This document shows, piece by piece, positions 1-12,429 of a stretch of 64,000 bases of DNA. Source of the DNA: Sipunculus nudus. Taxonomy: Eukaryota > Annelida > Sipuncula > Golfingiida > Sipunculidae. The notes under the pieces were generated by a model. The model saw nothing but the letters and a program-made list of their open reading frames with translations, searched no databases and was not told the DNA's origin. A program made the position numbers and the translations under genes. The stretch lies in assembly GCA_026874595.1 (NCBI GenBank), contig CM049320.1, forward strand, positions 50,788,714 through 50,852,713, written 5' to 3'. The stretch's first letter is position 1. Each line of letters opens with the position of its first letter.

Positions 1-1390
1 GTAGTACTTAATATTAGTATAGTATTTGTTTAATAATATATTTGCATATATATTTACACATTATCATTCAACTGTTTTATATATTCATATTTACACATGA
101 TCAATAATATTTGAATTCAGAAATGCCGTCCCTTTACGCTACTACAGTGTGTTATGCACCCAGAAACAAACAAACAAAACTCAATTGCAGAAGACTATTC
201 ATTGGCATAATAAAATAATTGTGTTTCACTCAGCTTAACATAGGGACTCTGAAATCCCGAACCCTTTAAATTAAATATGTGCTTGATCCTTATGCCCATT
301 ATATTTCCCTAAACGTTATGTAACAGATAATTCACCTGATAAAGAGACGTACCGAGCGAGGTATTTGCTATATGAATGAGGTCTTACAGTTAAACAAAAG
401 GAAACAGAAAATAATTCTTGGCTTTCTGATAAGCTTATCCGTGCCGCACAAATAATTTTACAAAACAATTTCCAGAATTCAACGGATTCCAAGATTCCTA
501 AGACTCTGCTTCAGTGATGAAAACAACCCAATGGATCGTGCATGAAACAGGGTTTAAAAATATTAGCTGTAGAAAAGATCCGAGTTTACAAATTCACTAC
601 ACTGGACATTCACATTGGCTTATATAATGGTCCACTTACAATTCTTGGTGTAAAAATAAAAAGAAATGTCAGTGAAAATGGTAAAATTAAATTATAATGA
701 AACATTAGACAAAATTATAGAATCTCTAGTCTAATAGACTATTGACTCCTTTTGGTTAGATCGCTTTTTTGAAATCCCAGATAGTACTACAACTCATATA
801 TTTATTTTCTGTTCTTCCATCCCCTGCTTAACGTACTGTACTTTAAACAAATTAATCTGAGACTTTATATGGTCCAAGGGAAGGACAAAAAAAGGAGACA
901 TATTGATTGGGTAAAAAGAAAATGGCGGTTTAGAAATGACATATACCGCACTGCAAGAACAAGCTTTAAAGACAGCCTGGATAAAACGAATAAAGGATGA
1001 AACACATATGAATAAAATAAAAGTGCTATTAACTGAAATCTTAAAACTAGGGAGCATAACATAAACACATTTGATTGAAAATAGGCTAGAACATCGTGTG
1101 ACGTGCCCTGGTCCACTGTTCCGTCTTGGTGGTTTCTACTGCCACGTTGAGGATGTTTATGACAGGGATACAGACTCCTTCATGGATATACATTCCTCTT
1201 TTGGTTAAAAACAGCATTTAAAGCAGGGAATATATCGTCAGGGTCACATATCTGACCCTGCCTTTACCAGAACAACAGGCCGCTTTGTTACATACGTACA
1301 CTCAGAAGATCATGGATTCAAAGATCAGTTCACGGTCTTCATAGATTTTCCTGTCTCTAAGCCCTAGCTCCCTCAACAAAATATATCCTA
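1..1390. other. Intergenic, no gene recognised
   Basis: AT-rich sequence with only short reading frames that show no family motif and no splice context. The last few hundred bases may belong to the 5' side of the LINE remnant that follows, but I could not align them to a conserved endonuclease motif. Confidence 0.5.
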
Positions 1391-2790
1391 TCACAGAATA
1401 CAAATCATCGATCATTTTACCTTGTCGAAAGCCACTGCTGACTCTGTTCCTGGCGATCCATCGTCACTAAGCCTGTCGCTCAATCAGCTCATGGACTTCT
1501 ATAACAATGAGCTCAGGTCCATAATGGACAGAGTGGAACAATAGTACCATAAGAGAGCTCAAGCAGAGGCGAAAAAGGCAGAGAGATGGCGGCGGGAATG
1601 AGGACTAACCATACACCGAGGGTTGTACATAGTACAGCGAGAGGAGGTGAACAGATTGATCAACACGATCAAGGAAGACTATTATAAATCAGCCGTGAGA
1701 GTGAGTAAGGTAGATACCAAGCAGTTGTTTAGGGTTGCGAATAAGATGCTGGGTTAAAGCTCAGCTACCGGTCTTCCTGGAAATAGGTCAACCTCACAGT
1801 TAGCAGATACATTCAGTGAGTATTTGTGCAGAAGATCACAACTGTTCGCGACTATACCACTTTTGTCTCTGCTGTCTCACTTGTTCCATCACCATGTGCC
1901 AGCAACTCTCTTCCCAGCTTTGAGCCTGTTACCATCGATGAGGTTATAAAACTCATAACATCATCGCTGAACAAGATTTGCGACCTAGAGCCTCTTCCGA
2001 CATCTTTTGTAATGAAAGTCAGTTATATTGTTGCCACACATAATTACCACCATCATTAAGAAATCTGTAGAGATTTGTGTCCTCCCACAGTGTTTCAAAT
2101 CAGCTGATGTTACCCCTTTCTTAAGAAAGCATCACTTGACCCAGATAAACTGAAGAACTATCGTCCAGTATCTAATTTAGCCATAGTGTCTAAATTGAGT
2201 GATAGCATCTCAGCTGCACCCAAACCTCGCCTACAACAACTTACTGGGGGCATACCAGTTAGCTTATAGCCAAGGCCACGACACAGATACAGCTGTGTGT
2301 CACGAGAGACATTTCATATGCTTTTGATCAACACAAGGCTATCAAGCTAGTGCTGCTTGATCTGTCCGCGGTCTTTGACACTGTAGACCACCGCCTCGTC
2401 ATGGAGACCCTGAGTGATCCTAGTGGCCTCTATTGGTTCCAGTCATATCTGACTGACCATCAGGGTAAAAAATGCCATATCATCCTGCACTAAAATAGAC
2501 TGTGGTGTCCCCCGATCCTTTTTACCGTCTATACATCATCTCTATACGTCATCTTTGTCATTGTCATATAAAGCACCATGTGTACGCTGATGACACTAAA
2601 CGGGACATCAATTTCAAGATCGCTGATATGGATGATGCTCTCAGTCGCATGGAGGACGACTATAACATTGTCGGGACTGTCAAGAAATGACCAGCTCGTA
2701 TGTTTTAATCTGACAGAAAATAATTTCCATCGTCTTTGTAGATCAAACAGCAGGTGCAGAATTGGCTGGACCAAAACTAATCCCTAAATA
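1391..2790 (+). mobile_element. Degenerate CR1/L2-like non-LTR retrotransposon (reverse transcriptase region)
   Basis: Reading across frames gives a recognisable order of reverse-transcriptase landmarks on the plus strand. Around 1470-1540 there is a YNNELRSIMD-like linker, then an ERWRRE..LTIHR / DTKQLFRVANKMLG stretch (1580-1755). Next come LKNYRPVSNLA (about 2150-2185), LLDLSA.FDTVDH (about 2350-2390), a CGVP-type segment (about 2500) and VYADDT (about 2580-2600), the catalytic YADD motif. This order is typical of CR1/L2/Jockey-type LINEs. The frame is broken repeatedly by indels and stops, so the copy is dead. No 3' tail or target duplication was found. Confidence 0.85.
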
Positions 2791-3248
2791 TTCAATGTAT
2801 CAACCAACAGCAAACGAAAGTAGCTTCAGTCTGTTATAACAATCACAATTAAATAGAAACAACCTATTTACTGAAACCTGTCACAACCGACTTGGACAGT
2901 ATCCTGATAACGGACACTTCAAATGCCGAGCGGGATGCGGACAATAGTATGCTTTATATTCAGTAAGCCGTGTTAATAATAGCCAAAAATCCAAATAGTG
3001 CCACCAATCGGATGTCAGCGATACAACTATTCGCGCTCGGCATAGTATGCATCTCGAATTTCAAGACAATCAATGAATTTAATCGTACACTTTTTAGTTT
3101 CTTTTTTTTATTTTGCTCCTAATTTTAATTTATGTCCATTTGAAGAACTGTTTGTGATATTTTTTATATAGAATATAGCCAGGTCAGTGTTGTTTAACGT
3201 CTGTATACCGACATATTCAAAAGAAGAAATGGATTTAAACGATTTATG
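2791..3248. other. Intergenic spacer
   Basis: No gene recognised. A GCCGAGCG element near 2925 and its rough inverse CGCTCGGC near 3037 may be ends of a short decayed mobile element, but boundaries cannot be fixed by eye. Confidence 0.35.
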
Positions 3249-3405
3249 GCCTCCATCATTCAAGGGATCTGTGCTGCCTACTTGTGGACGGCCCAGTACG
3301 GTTATTTCACCAAACTTCCCCGTCGATAATCGAGACTGGTAGAAGAGACACAAAAAACCATCGTCACCAGATTCTTTGGCATATTTTTCATGTTCTTCCT
3401 AGCGG
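3249..3405 (+). pseudogene. UNC-93-like exon-1 fragment
   Basis: This stretch matches the last ~165 bases of exon 1 of the intact UNC-93 gene at 5187-5351: an ILGICAAPLWTAQ-like helix, the FTKL segment, then TRFFGIFFMFF. The frame is open except for one nonsense change at 3327-3329, where the TAC of the intact copy is TAA. The splice donor is preserved at 3406 (GTAAT), in the same position as the gene. No other exon was found between here and 4766. It is best read as a tandem-duplication leftover. The parental gene lies 1.4 kb downstream in the same orientation. Confidence 0.85.
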
Positions 3406-3758
3406 GTAATTTCTTTATATGGTTTCATATATTTAAATCGCAATATTCGAAATTTTGTACATTTGTTATATTGTTTGTTATAGCCTCATGTGCATGTTTT
3501 TGTGTTTGTGTAAACTGTGTTTGTAAATATATGGATCAAAAAAGCTAAATAATATCACTCATATTCTAGTCCTGAAAATTAATTGTTAAGCGTTCACCAG
3601 AGGACTGAAATGCTGAGAACAGGGGTCCAGGCAAGAGATATGATGTGTCTTTGGTGTGGAAAGCTAAATAAAACACATAAATCATAAATTGTCAGATACA
3701 AATAACGATAAAAAGGACGTAAACATCTGCATGAGTTCCCAGAGTGAGCGAATAAGTG

Positions 3759-3761
<3 letters not shown>

Positions 3762-3802
<41 letters not shown>
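3762..3802. repeat. (TA)n microsatellite
   Basis: About 20 uninterrupted TA units. Confidence 0.95.
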
Positions 3803-3806
<4 letters not shown>

Positions 3807-4187
3807 CACAAATAGAGGAATCAAATTTCGTCAAAAATTTTTAATACTACGTAGATTCGTGCAACCTGCTGCACTCATCAGGAAAGACCGCCAATTTAGA
3901 TGGTATGGCTCAGAAGGTTCGTAACGATGACATGGTTCATAAATAAAAAAAAATAATTCCTCTTTTATATAATTATAAAGCTCTTAGATCATACCATAGA
4001 GCATTCAGTTGTTAATTACAGAAAACAAATAGATTATTATTTCATATATGCTCCTGGACAGTAGAGCACTCTCTGCAAAATCTCACCTTGGAATCAATAC
4101 GTCTCAAGTATTCAACAGAGCAAAATTTGATTCCGCCCTTTGTTAAATTATTAAGCTCTATTGTCATACCATAGAGAACCTTAGATT

Positions 4188-4188
4188 A

Positions 4189-4265
<77 letters not shown>
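4188..4265. repeat. (TA)n microsatellite
   Basis: Almost 80 bases of TA with one ACAT interruption near the 5' end. Confidence 0.95.
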
Positions 4266-4268
<3 letters not shown>

Positions 4269-4319
4269 AGGACATTGCATTTTGAATCTGCCACGAGTAT
4301 TAGGACCAGATGTGTAATA

Positions 4320-4324
<5 letters not shown>

Positions 4325-4350
<26 letters not shown>
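4325..4350. repeat. (CA)n microsatellite
   Basis: About 13 CA units, preceded by a short TATATA run. Confidence 0.9.
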
Positions 4351-4765
4351 AAAGGAACTTGCCACACTTTAAAGGCTTTCACACCGTACTTTAAGAACAG
4401 GTCTAATGCTGCATGGTGAGCATTGACGTAAAGTGGGTATTGTGATATCGATATACATATTGTTCTTCACTGAATGTTGACAGATTAGATTGTGTATGTG
4501 CCTAGATATCTCATGTAATATTGATAGAGGAGGCACTTAAGGAGGACAGAGAACGATTGCCAATGATGACATTCCAGTTGTGTAAATGAGATTGAAAGAA
4601 CTTGAAAACTGTCGGTAGCATTCATGTCCAACTGTTTACTTTGGAAAACTGCTCAACATGGATCAATACACAATACTGAAGCCAAGGACACCCAAATTGA
4701 TCAGGTTAAATTTATTTAAAGCACATTTTACCTAATTTCTGTTTGGTTTCGTTGAATTGTAAAAA

Positions 4766-7700
4766 ATGGATAATAAAAGGTTAGAAATGGAGGGAACAGG
4801 GCATGACATTAAGGATATAACTGTGCAGCCAGAAAATAATAGGCCCCCAAACGAAAAGGATTTAACGAATATTCCAGAAGAAGACTGGCCAGAAGATGAG
4901 AAAAGACGAGAGAGGAGGCGTATAATGAAAAACGTTGTCCTGGTAAGCGTTGCTTTCCTGCTTAACTTCACTTCGGGTGGACTGGGTCGCCTACAAAGTA
5001 GCCTTCACATTGACCAGGGGATGGGCACAGTGAACCAGGCTCTGTTGTACGCCATGTTGGTCATCTCCTGTCTGTTTGTTTCGAAGATGGCGGTAAGCAA
5101 ACTCGGACACAAGTGGTGCATCGCAGGGTCAATGTTTGGCTACCTTCTCTGGTCAGGATCAAACGGAATCGGCCGATGGTGGTCCATGACCCCTGCGTCT
5201 ATTATTCTAGGGATTTGTGCTGCCCCATTGTGGACGGCCCAGTGTGCGTATTTCACCAAACTTGCCGGTCGATACGCGAGACTGGTAGGAGAGACCCAAG
5301 AAAACATCGTAACCAGATTCTTTGGTATCTTTTTCATGTTCTTCCAAACGGGTAATTTGTTTTATTTGATTATTGTTTTGTTTTAATCTATTTTTGAATA
5401 CATGCAAATTTGTTGGAGAATCCAAAAAATCATCGTAGCCAATAGTTTGATATATTTTCAGGATTTTCCAAATTATTGTTTTGTGTCCTTTTGTATTGTT
5501 TATTGCTGTATTACTCGGCTATGACATAAAACCATGCAGCGTTCACTACATTGTTTGCTATTTTATTGTTGCTGTTTTCCCTTTTCTCCTCCATTTTGTT
5601 TATCACTATTCTTTATACATCAACAACGATACATCTGATCCTTTCAAGTATATCTGATACTTTATAAACAATACCACTGTGTCTCATAAGTGGCATGACT
5701 GAATTTATTTGAATGAAACTTTAATATTACGATACAGAGTTGTCAAAAAGCTGTCAACTAGCCTATAACTGGTCCATAATTATAAATGGTATATCAATAA
5801 CAGCTTACAAAATGAATCAGATTTTACTCTGAGGGAGTTCAACCGGACAATTTACCCAACTAATAAACCCCTGGACAATCGCCCCTTTCAAGTATTCCCG
5901 GGGAATTTTCCCCAGACGATTACCCCCGGGTCAGTTTTGTTTGGGGGAAGACATGCAGCATTTTGCATACAAGTAGTTGTGCACATGATCTAAAAATTCT
6001 CTTGCTACATTTCTAGCTGGCATATTCGGCGCTGTCATTTCTTCTACCATTCTGAGACCTAAAGCTGCCAATGGAACGCTACCTCAGCCGTCAGAGGAGG
6101 CTCTACGGCATTGTGGGGTCCGGGATTGTCACGGAAATAACGTCACAAATGTGAATCTGAAGAGACCTGATGCTGTCCTGGTGAGTAATATGGTACAGCA
6201 AGTGAGGTTTTTTTTTTCAACCAAAGGCAAGTCCGTGACAACAAACCATAAAAGGATAACTATCTCTCCATGCACTCTCTTGAAACCAGTTATTTTGTGT
6301 TTGAAGGGTTTAAAGATTATGGATTCGTGTAATTTGAATATCTGCTTGATCCCTTATATCCATCATATCATGTTAATTCAATTTGATTATAAATTAGGTT
6401 TGGACGCTGGTCGGGGTGTACATTGCCATCGGTGTTGCGGCGGTTGGCCTCGTGGCTGTCTTCATGGACAAGCTTCCCAACGAGCTGGAAGACGAAGAAG
6501 ACAGAAATGTCAACTTCCGGAAAGACCTGCCTAGGTTTATAGTGGCAACGGCGAGGCACCTACGTCACAAAACCCAGATACTACTTATTCCATTGACCAT
6601 GTACAGTGGTATAGAGCAGGGGTACTTCAGTGCCGACTGGACAAAGGCAAGCACAGAGTTTAATTGCAAATCTCCGGAAATAAAACAATTGACTACACAT
6701 AAAGAATCAGAACACATTTGATCAATAGCCTGTTCGGAGTGAAGTTATCGTAATACACTCACAATGGCACATGAATAGCTAAACAAAATTCGGTTAAAAA
6801 TATGATACTTGAATTCATAATAAACCTTTGTTTTCACAGGTCACTTTTTGCTACAAACATTCCTGAGAGTAAGATGCAATGAACCATATATGTTAGTTTT
6901 TAATCATTTATTTGACATATGATATATGGATTGTTCAGGTGATGCTATATTTGCTGTATGATACAAATTCTCTTGAAATGTGTTTCTTGTTGTCAGTAAT
7001 AAATAATCGCTCGACATTAACCCTCGCTCGAACGGCAGACTTAATAAAATTGTGAAGATGAGAGCCTTTTTTTGTGTGAACTCTTGATGAGCCAGAAAGC
7101 CGTATCAGATATGAAAATGAAGGCATATAAAGCATATAAATATAGAATTTTTGAAAGTCAAGAACTGGTAAAAGGCAAAGTTTACATAATAATTTTTTTA
7201 TCGTTCAAAGTCGTAATTGCTGTGGGTTTTACAATTGAAGTTCAGAGCATAACTCTTATCTTACAACCAGCTAGGCGTTATTGAGGTTTTAAAAAGAATT
7301 TGTGAGGATTACAGTAAATCCAAAATTGCCTGATGTAGCCTCTCACAATTCTTACTAGGCCAGTTGTAATTAATCATATAGGCACACTTAAAGGAAGATT
7401 ATTTTCTACTATAAGCAAGCAAGATCGACCTACTTCCAGTTCTTAATTTTATGATATTTTACAGTCTTTCATCAGCTGTGGTCTAGGTATCTGGATGGTC
7501 GGCCTCGCCACGCTACCTTTCGGATGTGTCAATGCCTTGTTCTCCTACTTTACAGGTCGCATTATCAAATACACAGGGAGAATACCAATATTTCTATCTG
7601 GTAAGGCCAAGGTGTTACATTCTACGGTTGAATATACAAATAGACTCAGGCAGTCTTCATTCAAGAATAAGTTCTATACGCCATCAGGTATTTAGGAGAT

Positions 7701-9670
7701 GCGCGAAACAATATTTGGTAAACCTGCAGTGGAGGTGATCCTCTTCAGACATGCATCGCTTATTTCTTGTTCTGCTATCAAGTTATTTTTACATGATCGT
7801 GTCTGTAGATTAAACCAGAAAGGTGAATGTCTGTTGAAGAAGAAAATTAGGGCAAATCAAAGACTTAAATACAGTTCTATCACAGTTTACCTGTTCTCTC
7901 ATCACTCTCTTCTGAAACCCTATTTAGTACGTAAGAAACTGCTGCTTTTTTTACACAATAAATAGTCTTGCATTATAAACCGTCCCGCACCTGGTGGGGG
8001 ATAATAAACTCTGTTAATCAATTAATACATGGAAAGGCTATATCATCACTACATGTTATACAGGACTCGGGGCAATGTTTTCAGCCTGATGAACATCATA
8101 TTATTATTATTATTAATGGTATATAAACATCACAAGTTCCTCATTACTACAGCAATGTGTATGGACATAGCCATCCAGACCACACTGTATAACTGGATGC
8201 CACATCCCGGTCAGCCAGCCGTCGTCTTCATTATATCAGGTTGTTGGGGCTTCTCCGACGCCATCTGGCAAACGCAAATAAACGGTGAGTAAGTATCAAA
8301 CCAACGGGCTTCTGTGATGTAGGGGTCACACACAAGGCTCAAAGCTCGGAGATCGTTATTTTGAATCTCGGCCGAAATGAGTAACACCGTGTGGACAGAT
8401 CGTGTCACGCGTATTACTCACAAACGAGTGCGTCTTTTGGGGGGCCGGGTGTCGCAACACCAGGCATAACACACCAATAACACGCAGGTGCGGTAGATAC
8501 CGGGCCCATATAAAACCATGATATAAGCGAGAAGGAGTGCGTCCCCTTGACCAAAAAAGTTGAATTCTACGGCTATACAAACTTAAGCTCCATAAAAAAA
8601 AAATCTTTTAAAAAAAATTGAATCAAATCAATCATAGCGAATTCCTCCTTTTTGTACTTTAGTGCATAGAGTAATACAGCGAAGATTCTCTCTTTCTTGG
8701 GCCTATATAAATAATCAACAGAGCGAGATGGCAATGTCAGAATCTGAAGAAAGGAAAGGGTTTTCCGGGATAAGGACGTGGTCATGGTAGGACGTAATGC
8801 AGCCATCTCTTTTGAGGAGCATGTGGCTGTACAATCTTAAAGACGTTAGCTATTACTAAAATACCTCTAGTGTGTCAACACAACCAGAAAATGCTATAAA
8901 GGTATGCCATAAACTTTGAAAAGGGTCAAGGGTACTTTCTTGAAGAATCATATACATATCTCTAGCGGATACTCATCTTTGATGAGTTCTAATATCATAG
9001 TAGATGTTCGGATCCCACAATGAATAACATATCATTTTACACACGGACAGTTAGTATTTTTTGAGTTACAGTTTCACATATTGTTTTGCTTACTTTGGAT
9101 TGCTCATTCGTGGTAATCGTAAATGAATATTATGTTCTCTAATACACATTATACATTAAAGCTAATAATTAAATTCATCTACAGTATCGAAACTTCTTTT
9201 TTTTAACATCATGCCTACGTAATCCTAATTGATTCTAACACATCCTGCTTAGTTTATGTTTTAACCATTAAAACAAAAGATACTGAATAAGGAGATTCTC
9301 CTGCGATCAATAATTAATGAAATTAACAACACAACGTGAAATATTAAAAGGATAAGATATTTAAGGCTGTTAGTTCTCTAGAACCCAGATTTTAACTGCC
9401 ATTGCTATACATGTTGGTTATATTTTTACTTCAGCATTGTATGGCAGTATTTTTATTGAATCCGAAGCCGCCTTCTCTAACTACCGGATGTGGGAGAGCT
9501 TTGGTTTTATCGCCGCATTCTCCTACAGCAGCGCCCTCTGCACGCTGGTGAAGACCGCTGTCCTGACGTCTATGCTACTCCTTGGAATAACCGGCTTCCT
9601 GTCTACAGAATACATCGTCAGGAGGGAAAAGCTTTACGAAGTTTCGGACAAACAGGACAAAAAGAAATAA
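4766..9670 (+). CDS. UNC-93-like multi-pass membrane protein (UNC93A type), six exons
   Basis: UNC-93 family proteins are MFS-fold membrane proteins; worm UNC-93 modulates a two-pore K+ channel and vertebrate UNC93B1 escorts Toll-like receptors. The role of UNC93A-type members is poorly defined. Exons deduced from phase and splice sites: 4766-5351, 6017-6180, 6398-6646, 7465-7600, 8064-8284, 9435-9670. Predicted length is about 530 residues once one base is allowed for in exon 5. The start is ATG 4766 in AAAAATGG, followed by an acidic, charged N-terminus of about 50 residues. Exon 1 holds helices 1-4 and most of 5. Exon 2 holds a cysteine-containing extracellular loop with NGT and NVT glycosylation sequons. 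Exon 3 holds VFMDKLP, an acidic linker and a helix ending in SADWTK. Exon 4 holds IWMVGLATLPFGC. Exon 5 holds the family signature CWGFSDAIWQTQIN. Exon 6 starts ALYGS and holds the last helices. Oddities: the third intron has a GC donor (6647 GCAAGC). In exon 5 the TTTT at 8077-8080 is one base short of the frame demanded by both flanking phases, so this allele may be broken or carry an indel error. Confidence 0.88.
5840..5950. repeat. Degenerate GGGGA/CCCC-ACAATT minisatellite in intron 1
   Basis: Several imperfect units of a C-run followed by GGACAAT or its complement (CCCGGGGAATTTTCCCC) fall within about 110 bases. The block sits inside the first intron of the UNC-93-like gene and contrasts with its AT-rich surroundings. 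Confidence 0.5.
6647..6652 (+). promoter_or_regulatory. Non-canonical GC splice donor, intron 3 of the UNC-93-like gene
   Basis: The exon ends ACAAAG and the intron begins GCAAGC. The only acceptor that restores the family sequence is TTTTACAG ending at 7464, which joins K to SFISCG in phase 0. No GT is available at the required phase nearby. AAG|GCAAG is the usual context for GC-AG introns, which pair well with U1 despite the C. The pseudogene copy carries AAG|GCTGCG at the equivalent place (19,421-19,426). Confidence 0.75.
8285..9434. other. Intron 5 of the UNC-93-like gene
   Basis: Canonical GTGAGT donor and TTCAG acceptor. A GC-richer block at about 8310-8560 stands out from the AT-rich remainder and may be an old dispersed element, but no tRNA-like head, terminal repeat or open frame was found. 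Confidence 0.5.
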
Positions 9671-9699
9671 TATGGGAAGTCAATGTGATTGCTGACAGA

Positions 9700-10180
9700 C
9701 CTGTGGTCAATTCACAATTGAATTGAATTGAAAATAAAGGTGAACTTTGTGAATTTGAAAGAATTGAAATTTAAGGTAAAACATTGTGGATTGAAATTGG
9801 ATTGAACTGAAGTTTTAAGGCTTATGGGAATTCAGCTGAATTGGAAAACGTATCCGAAATCCACCTCCCATATTTTTCTAAGTGTTGCTTATCAGAGCTT
9901 CATGTGTTGGAGTAGCCCACTTTTGAGAAGATCAATTGGTTTTTCCAAAATCCACCACGGTTTCTTCTGAATGGATGTCACAAGGAGTATTTGAAAAGTT
10001 GAAATGATTTCCTAATCTCCGTTGCTGAACTAAATGTGACAGACTTTTGCCAATGAAATTTCCTGTATTAAAAATAAAGGACCTTTTTAAATTGAGAATT
10101 GAAATTCAATCTAATAAAAATTGATTGGATTTAATTGAATTTGAATAGATATTTCCCCGACACATTCAATTCATTGGAAT
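9700..10180. repeat. Degenerate AATTGAA-rich tract
   Basis: The hexamer/heptamer AATTGAA and its complement recur in two clusters (about 9708-9850 and 10,092-10,180). It behaves as low-complexity or decayed minisatellite sequence in the 3' flank of the gene. Confidence 0.5.
9733..9738 (+). promoter_or_regulatory. Poly(A) signal of the UNC-93-like gene
   Basis: AATAAA lies 63 bases after the stop codon at 9668-9670. A second near-copy lies at about 10,074. Confidence 0.6.
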
Positions 10181-11141
10181 TTCGTTAATGGGGCATGCGC
10201 GCGTGATAATTAACACACTTGCATGTATGAAACAAAGCTTACAGTCAGCGACCAGTGTCCTCGAAAAATGGCTTTTTTTTATTCCGTCAATTGGATAATA
10301 TGATATCTGGACAAGACGTTGAATAAACTCGAATTATTGGGTGTAAATCTGTCCATTATGGTCATTATTCGATTTCGTCCTGCTTTGTGGCTCCAGACAT
10401 TTATTCTTTTCTGTATGGCATAGTTTATATTTTATTTTAATCTCTATAAATCTCCATACCCACTTTTATGCGATTTCCTTAGCTCAGTTATCTGAGCTAA
10501 AGTGATTGCCTTTTGTCAGTTGTCCGCCCGGCCGGCCGGCCCTCCGTCCGTCAAAAAGGGTTGTTTTAGACCTCCGATCCGAAATTCGACTTACAGTGAG
10601 ATGTTCCTAAGCTTAGCTTAGCTACGGCATCTAATCATCCGAATCTCAGTGGTCCTCAGAAGGTCAAAAAGGAGATAATTGCAAAAGGCCTTGTTATTTT
10701 TGCTGCTCCTTTTTATATAAAGATGCTGAGGTAGAGTGAAGTTAATTTTTTTTTCTTATCCCCCCCCCCCCAGCAAAACCCTCAGCTGGATCCGCAACTG
10801 CATACGCACTTCTGCTTGGGCTATATTGTGTGATCAAAGTCTCCATGAGTTGGATATTTAGGTATACCATGACTGGCTTAAGGTCGGTCTCTAATATTTG
10901 TAATCCTTCTTATTTAATGAAGACTCTGGCATCCCGCTCCTCCTAATATACCCACTGAGATCAGACATGCCAACTAACCCCCGCTTGTTCCGACATACAG
11001 AGTAAACCCTTTATGACAAAAGCGGATCCAGGGGGGTCCCCCCTTCTTTTTAACAGTCTCCGCAACGATTTTTTTAGCTCAGCTGACTGAAAGTCATCTG
11101 AGCTATAGCGATCACTCTTTGTCCGTCCGGGCGTCTGTCCG

Positions 11142-12360
11142 TTAACAGGGCACAAATAGTAACCTCTAGACTTGGAATCTTCTAACTTGGCATCCTGGGA
11201 GGTCCCTAAAAAATCTCCTTGGAAACCTGAAATTTGGTCTCTGTTACCCATATTCTTTGAGCTATGGGGATCCGAAGTACCCCCCAGAATAATGGAAAAT
11301 TTGATACAAAAGCTCAAGAATCTGAATAACTACTACATTGATCACCATGATTTTTTTGCATGAATATTGATCATGGAGTGTTCAATCAGTTCCTGCAAAC
11401 TCTTGGTACCACCTGTCTTTTTTCTTATTTTTACGATTTTTTTTTCTCTATTTTTGAGACTTTCAAAGAAGTTGTCAGTTGTTAACAAGACACGAATGGT
11501 AAACGCTGGACTTGAAATCTTCTTACTTGACATCAAGGGAGGTCCATGAAAATTCTCTGTGGAAATGTTAAATGGGCTCATAAGTACCCTTCAGAATAAT
11601 TAAAAATTTGATACAAACGTTCCAGTATCTGAATGACTAATGAATTAATCACCATGATTCTTTGCATGCTTACTGATCATGGACTGTTTCTTCAGTTTCT
11701 ACAGACAGGTGGCACCGCCTGTATTTTGTCGAATTTTCAAGCATTTGATTTTCTATGAGACAATTTAAATAAAGCATCATCCGTTAACAGGGCACAAATC
11801 ATCACTGTTTGACCTAGAATCTTCTAACTTATCATCTAAAGAGGTCAATGAAAATTCTCTGTGGAATTGTTAAATGGGCTCATAAGTACCCCTAGAATAA
11901 TATAAAATGTGATACAAAAGCTTCTGTATTTGAATATATAATTCATTAATTGCTATGATTCTTTACCTGTTTTTTTATCATGGAGTGTTTCATCAGTTCC
12001 TGTAGACTAGTGGCCCCACCTGTATTTCAATCGAAATTTTCACGGATTTTTTTTTCTATTTTTGAGACCTTCAAATGAACCAGTCATCTGTTAATAAGGC
12101 ACAAATTTTCACTGTTTGACCTAGAATCTTCTTACTTGACAACCAGGGAGGTGCATGACAAGTCTTCATGGAATCCTAAAATTAGGTCTCTGATACCCAT
12201 ATCCTCTGAGCAATGGGGCTCGTAAGTACCAGAATAATTAAAAATAAGATTCAACAGCTTCTGTATTTGAATAACTAATACATTGATTGCTATGATTCTT
12301 TGCATGCTTTTTGATCATAGAGTGCTTCATCAGTTCCTTCTAGACTGGTACATGGTGGCT
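11142..12360 (+). repeat. Tandem ~300-340 bp modules inside the AGCTCAG element
   Basis: Module starts, marked by GTTAACAGGGCACAAAT or variants, fall near 11,142, 11,482, 11,783 and 12,091. Each then carries GACCTAGAATCTTCTAACTT, AGGGAGGTCCATGA, GAATAATTAAAAATTTGATAC, a TGCATG...TGATCATGGAGTG segment and a CCACCTGTATTTT-like end. No coding potential was found. Confidence 0.7.
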
Positions 12361-12363
12361 AAC

Positions 12364-12379
12364 CCCCCCCCCCCCCCCA
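12364..12379. repeat. Poly-C run
   Basis: Sixteen or so C in a row at the boundary between two module types. Confidence 0.9.
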
Positions 12380-12429
12380 TGAGGCATGTTGTTTTCAGTG
12401 CCATCTTCTGTCATCGTCATCCTCATCTG

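Larger units (their letters stand above)
3406..4765. other. Intergenic region upstream of the UNC-93-like gene
   Basis: Contains two (TA)n tracts and one (CA)n tract, listed separately, and a short duplicated motif (TCATACCATAGAG at about 3992 and 4154). The promoter and any 5' UTR exon of the downstream gene should lie here, but I see no convincing TATA or initiator context. Confidence 0.4.

Noticed and set aside
6151-6534. 127-codon plus-strand frame overlapping UNC-93 exons 2 and 3
   Set aside because: It reads through intron 2 and is out of frame with the conserved exon 3 protein; the family sequence supports splicing instead.
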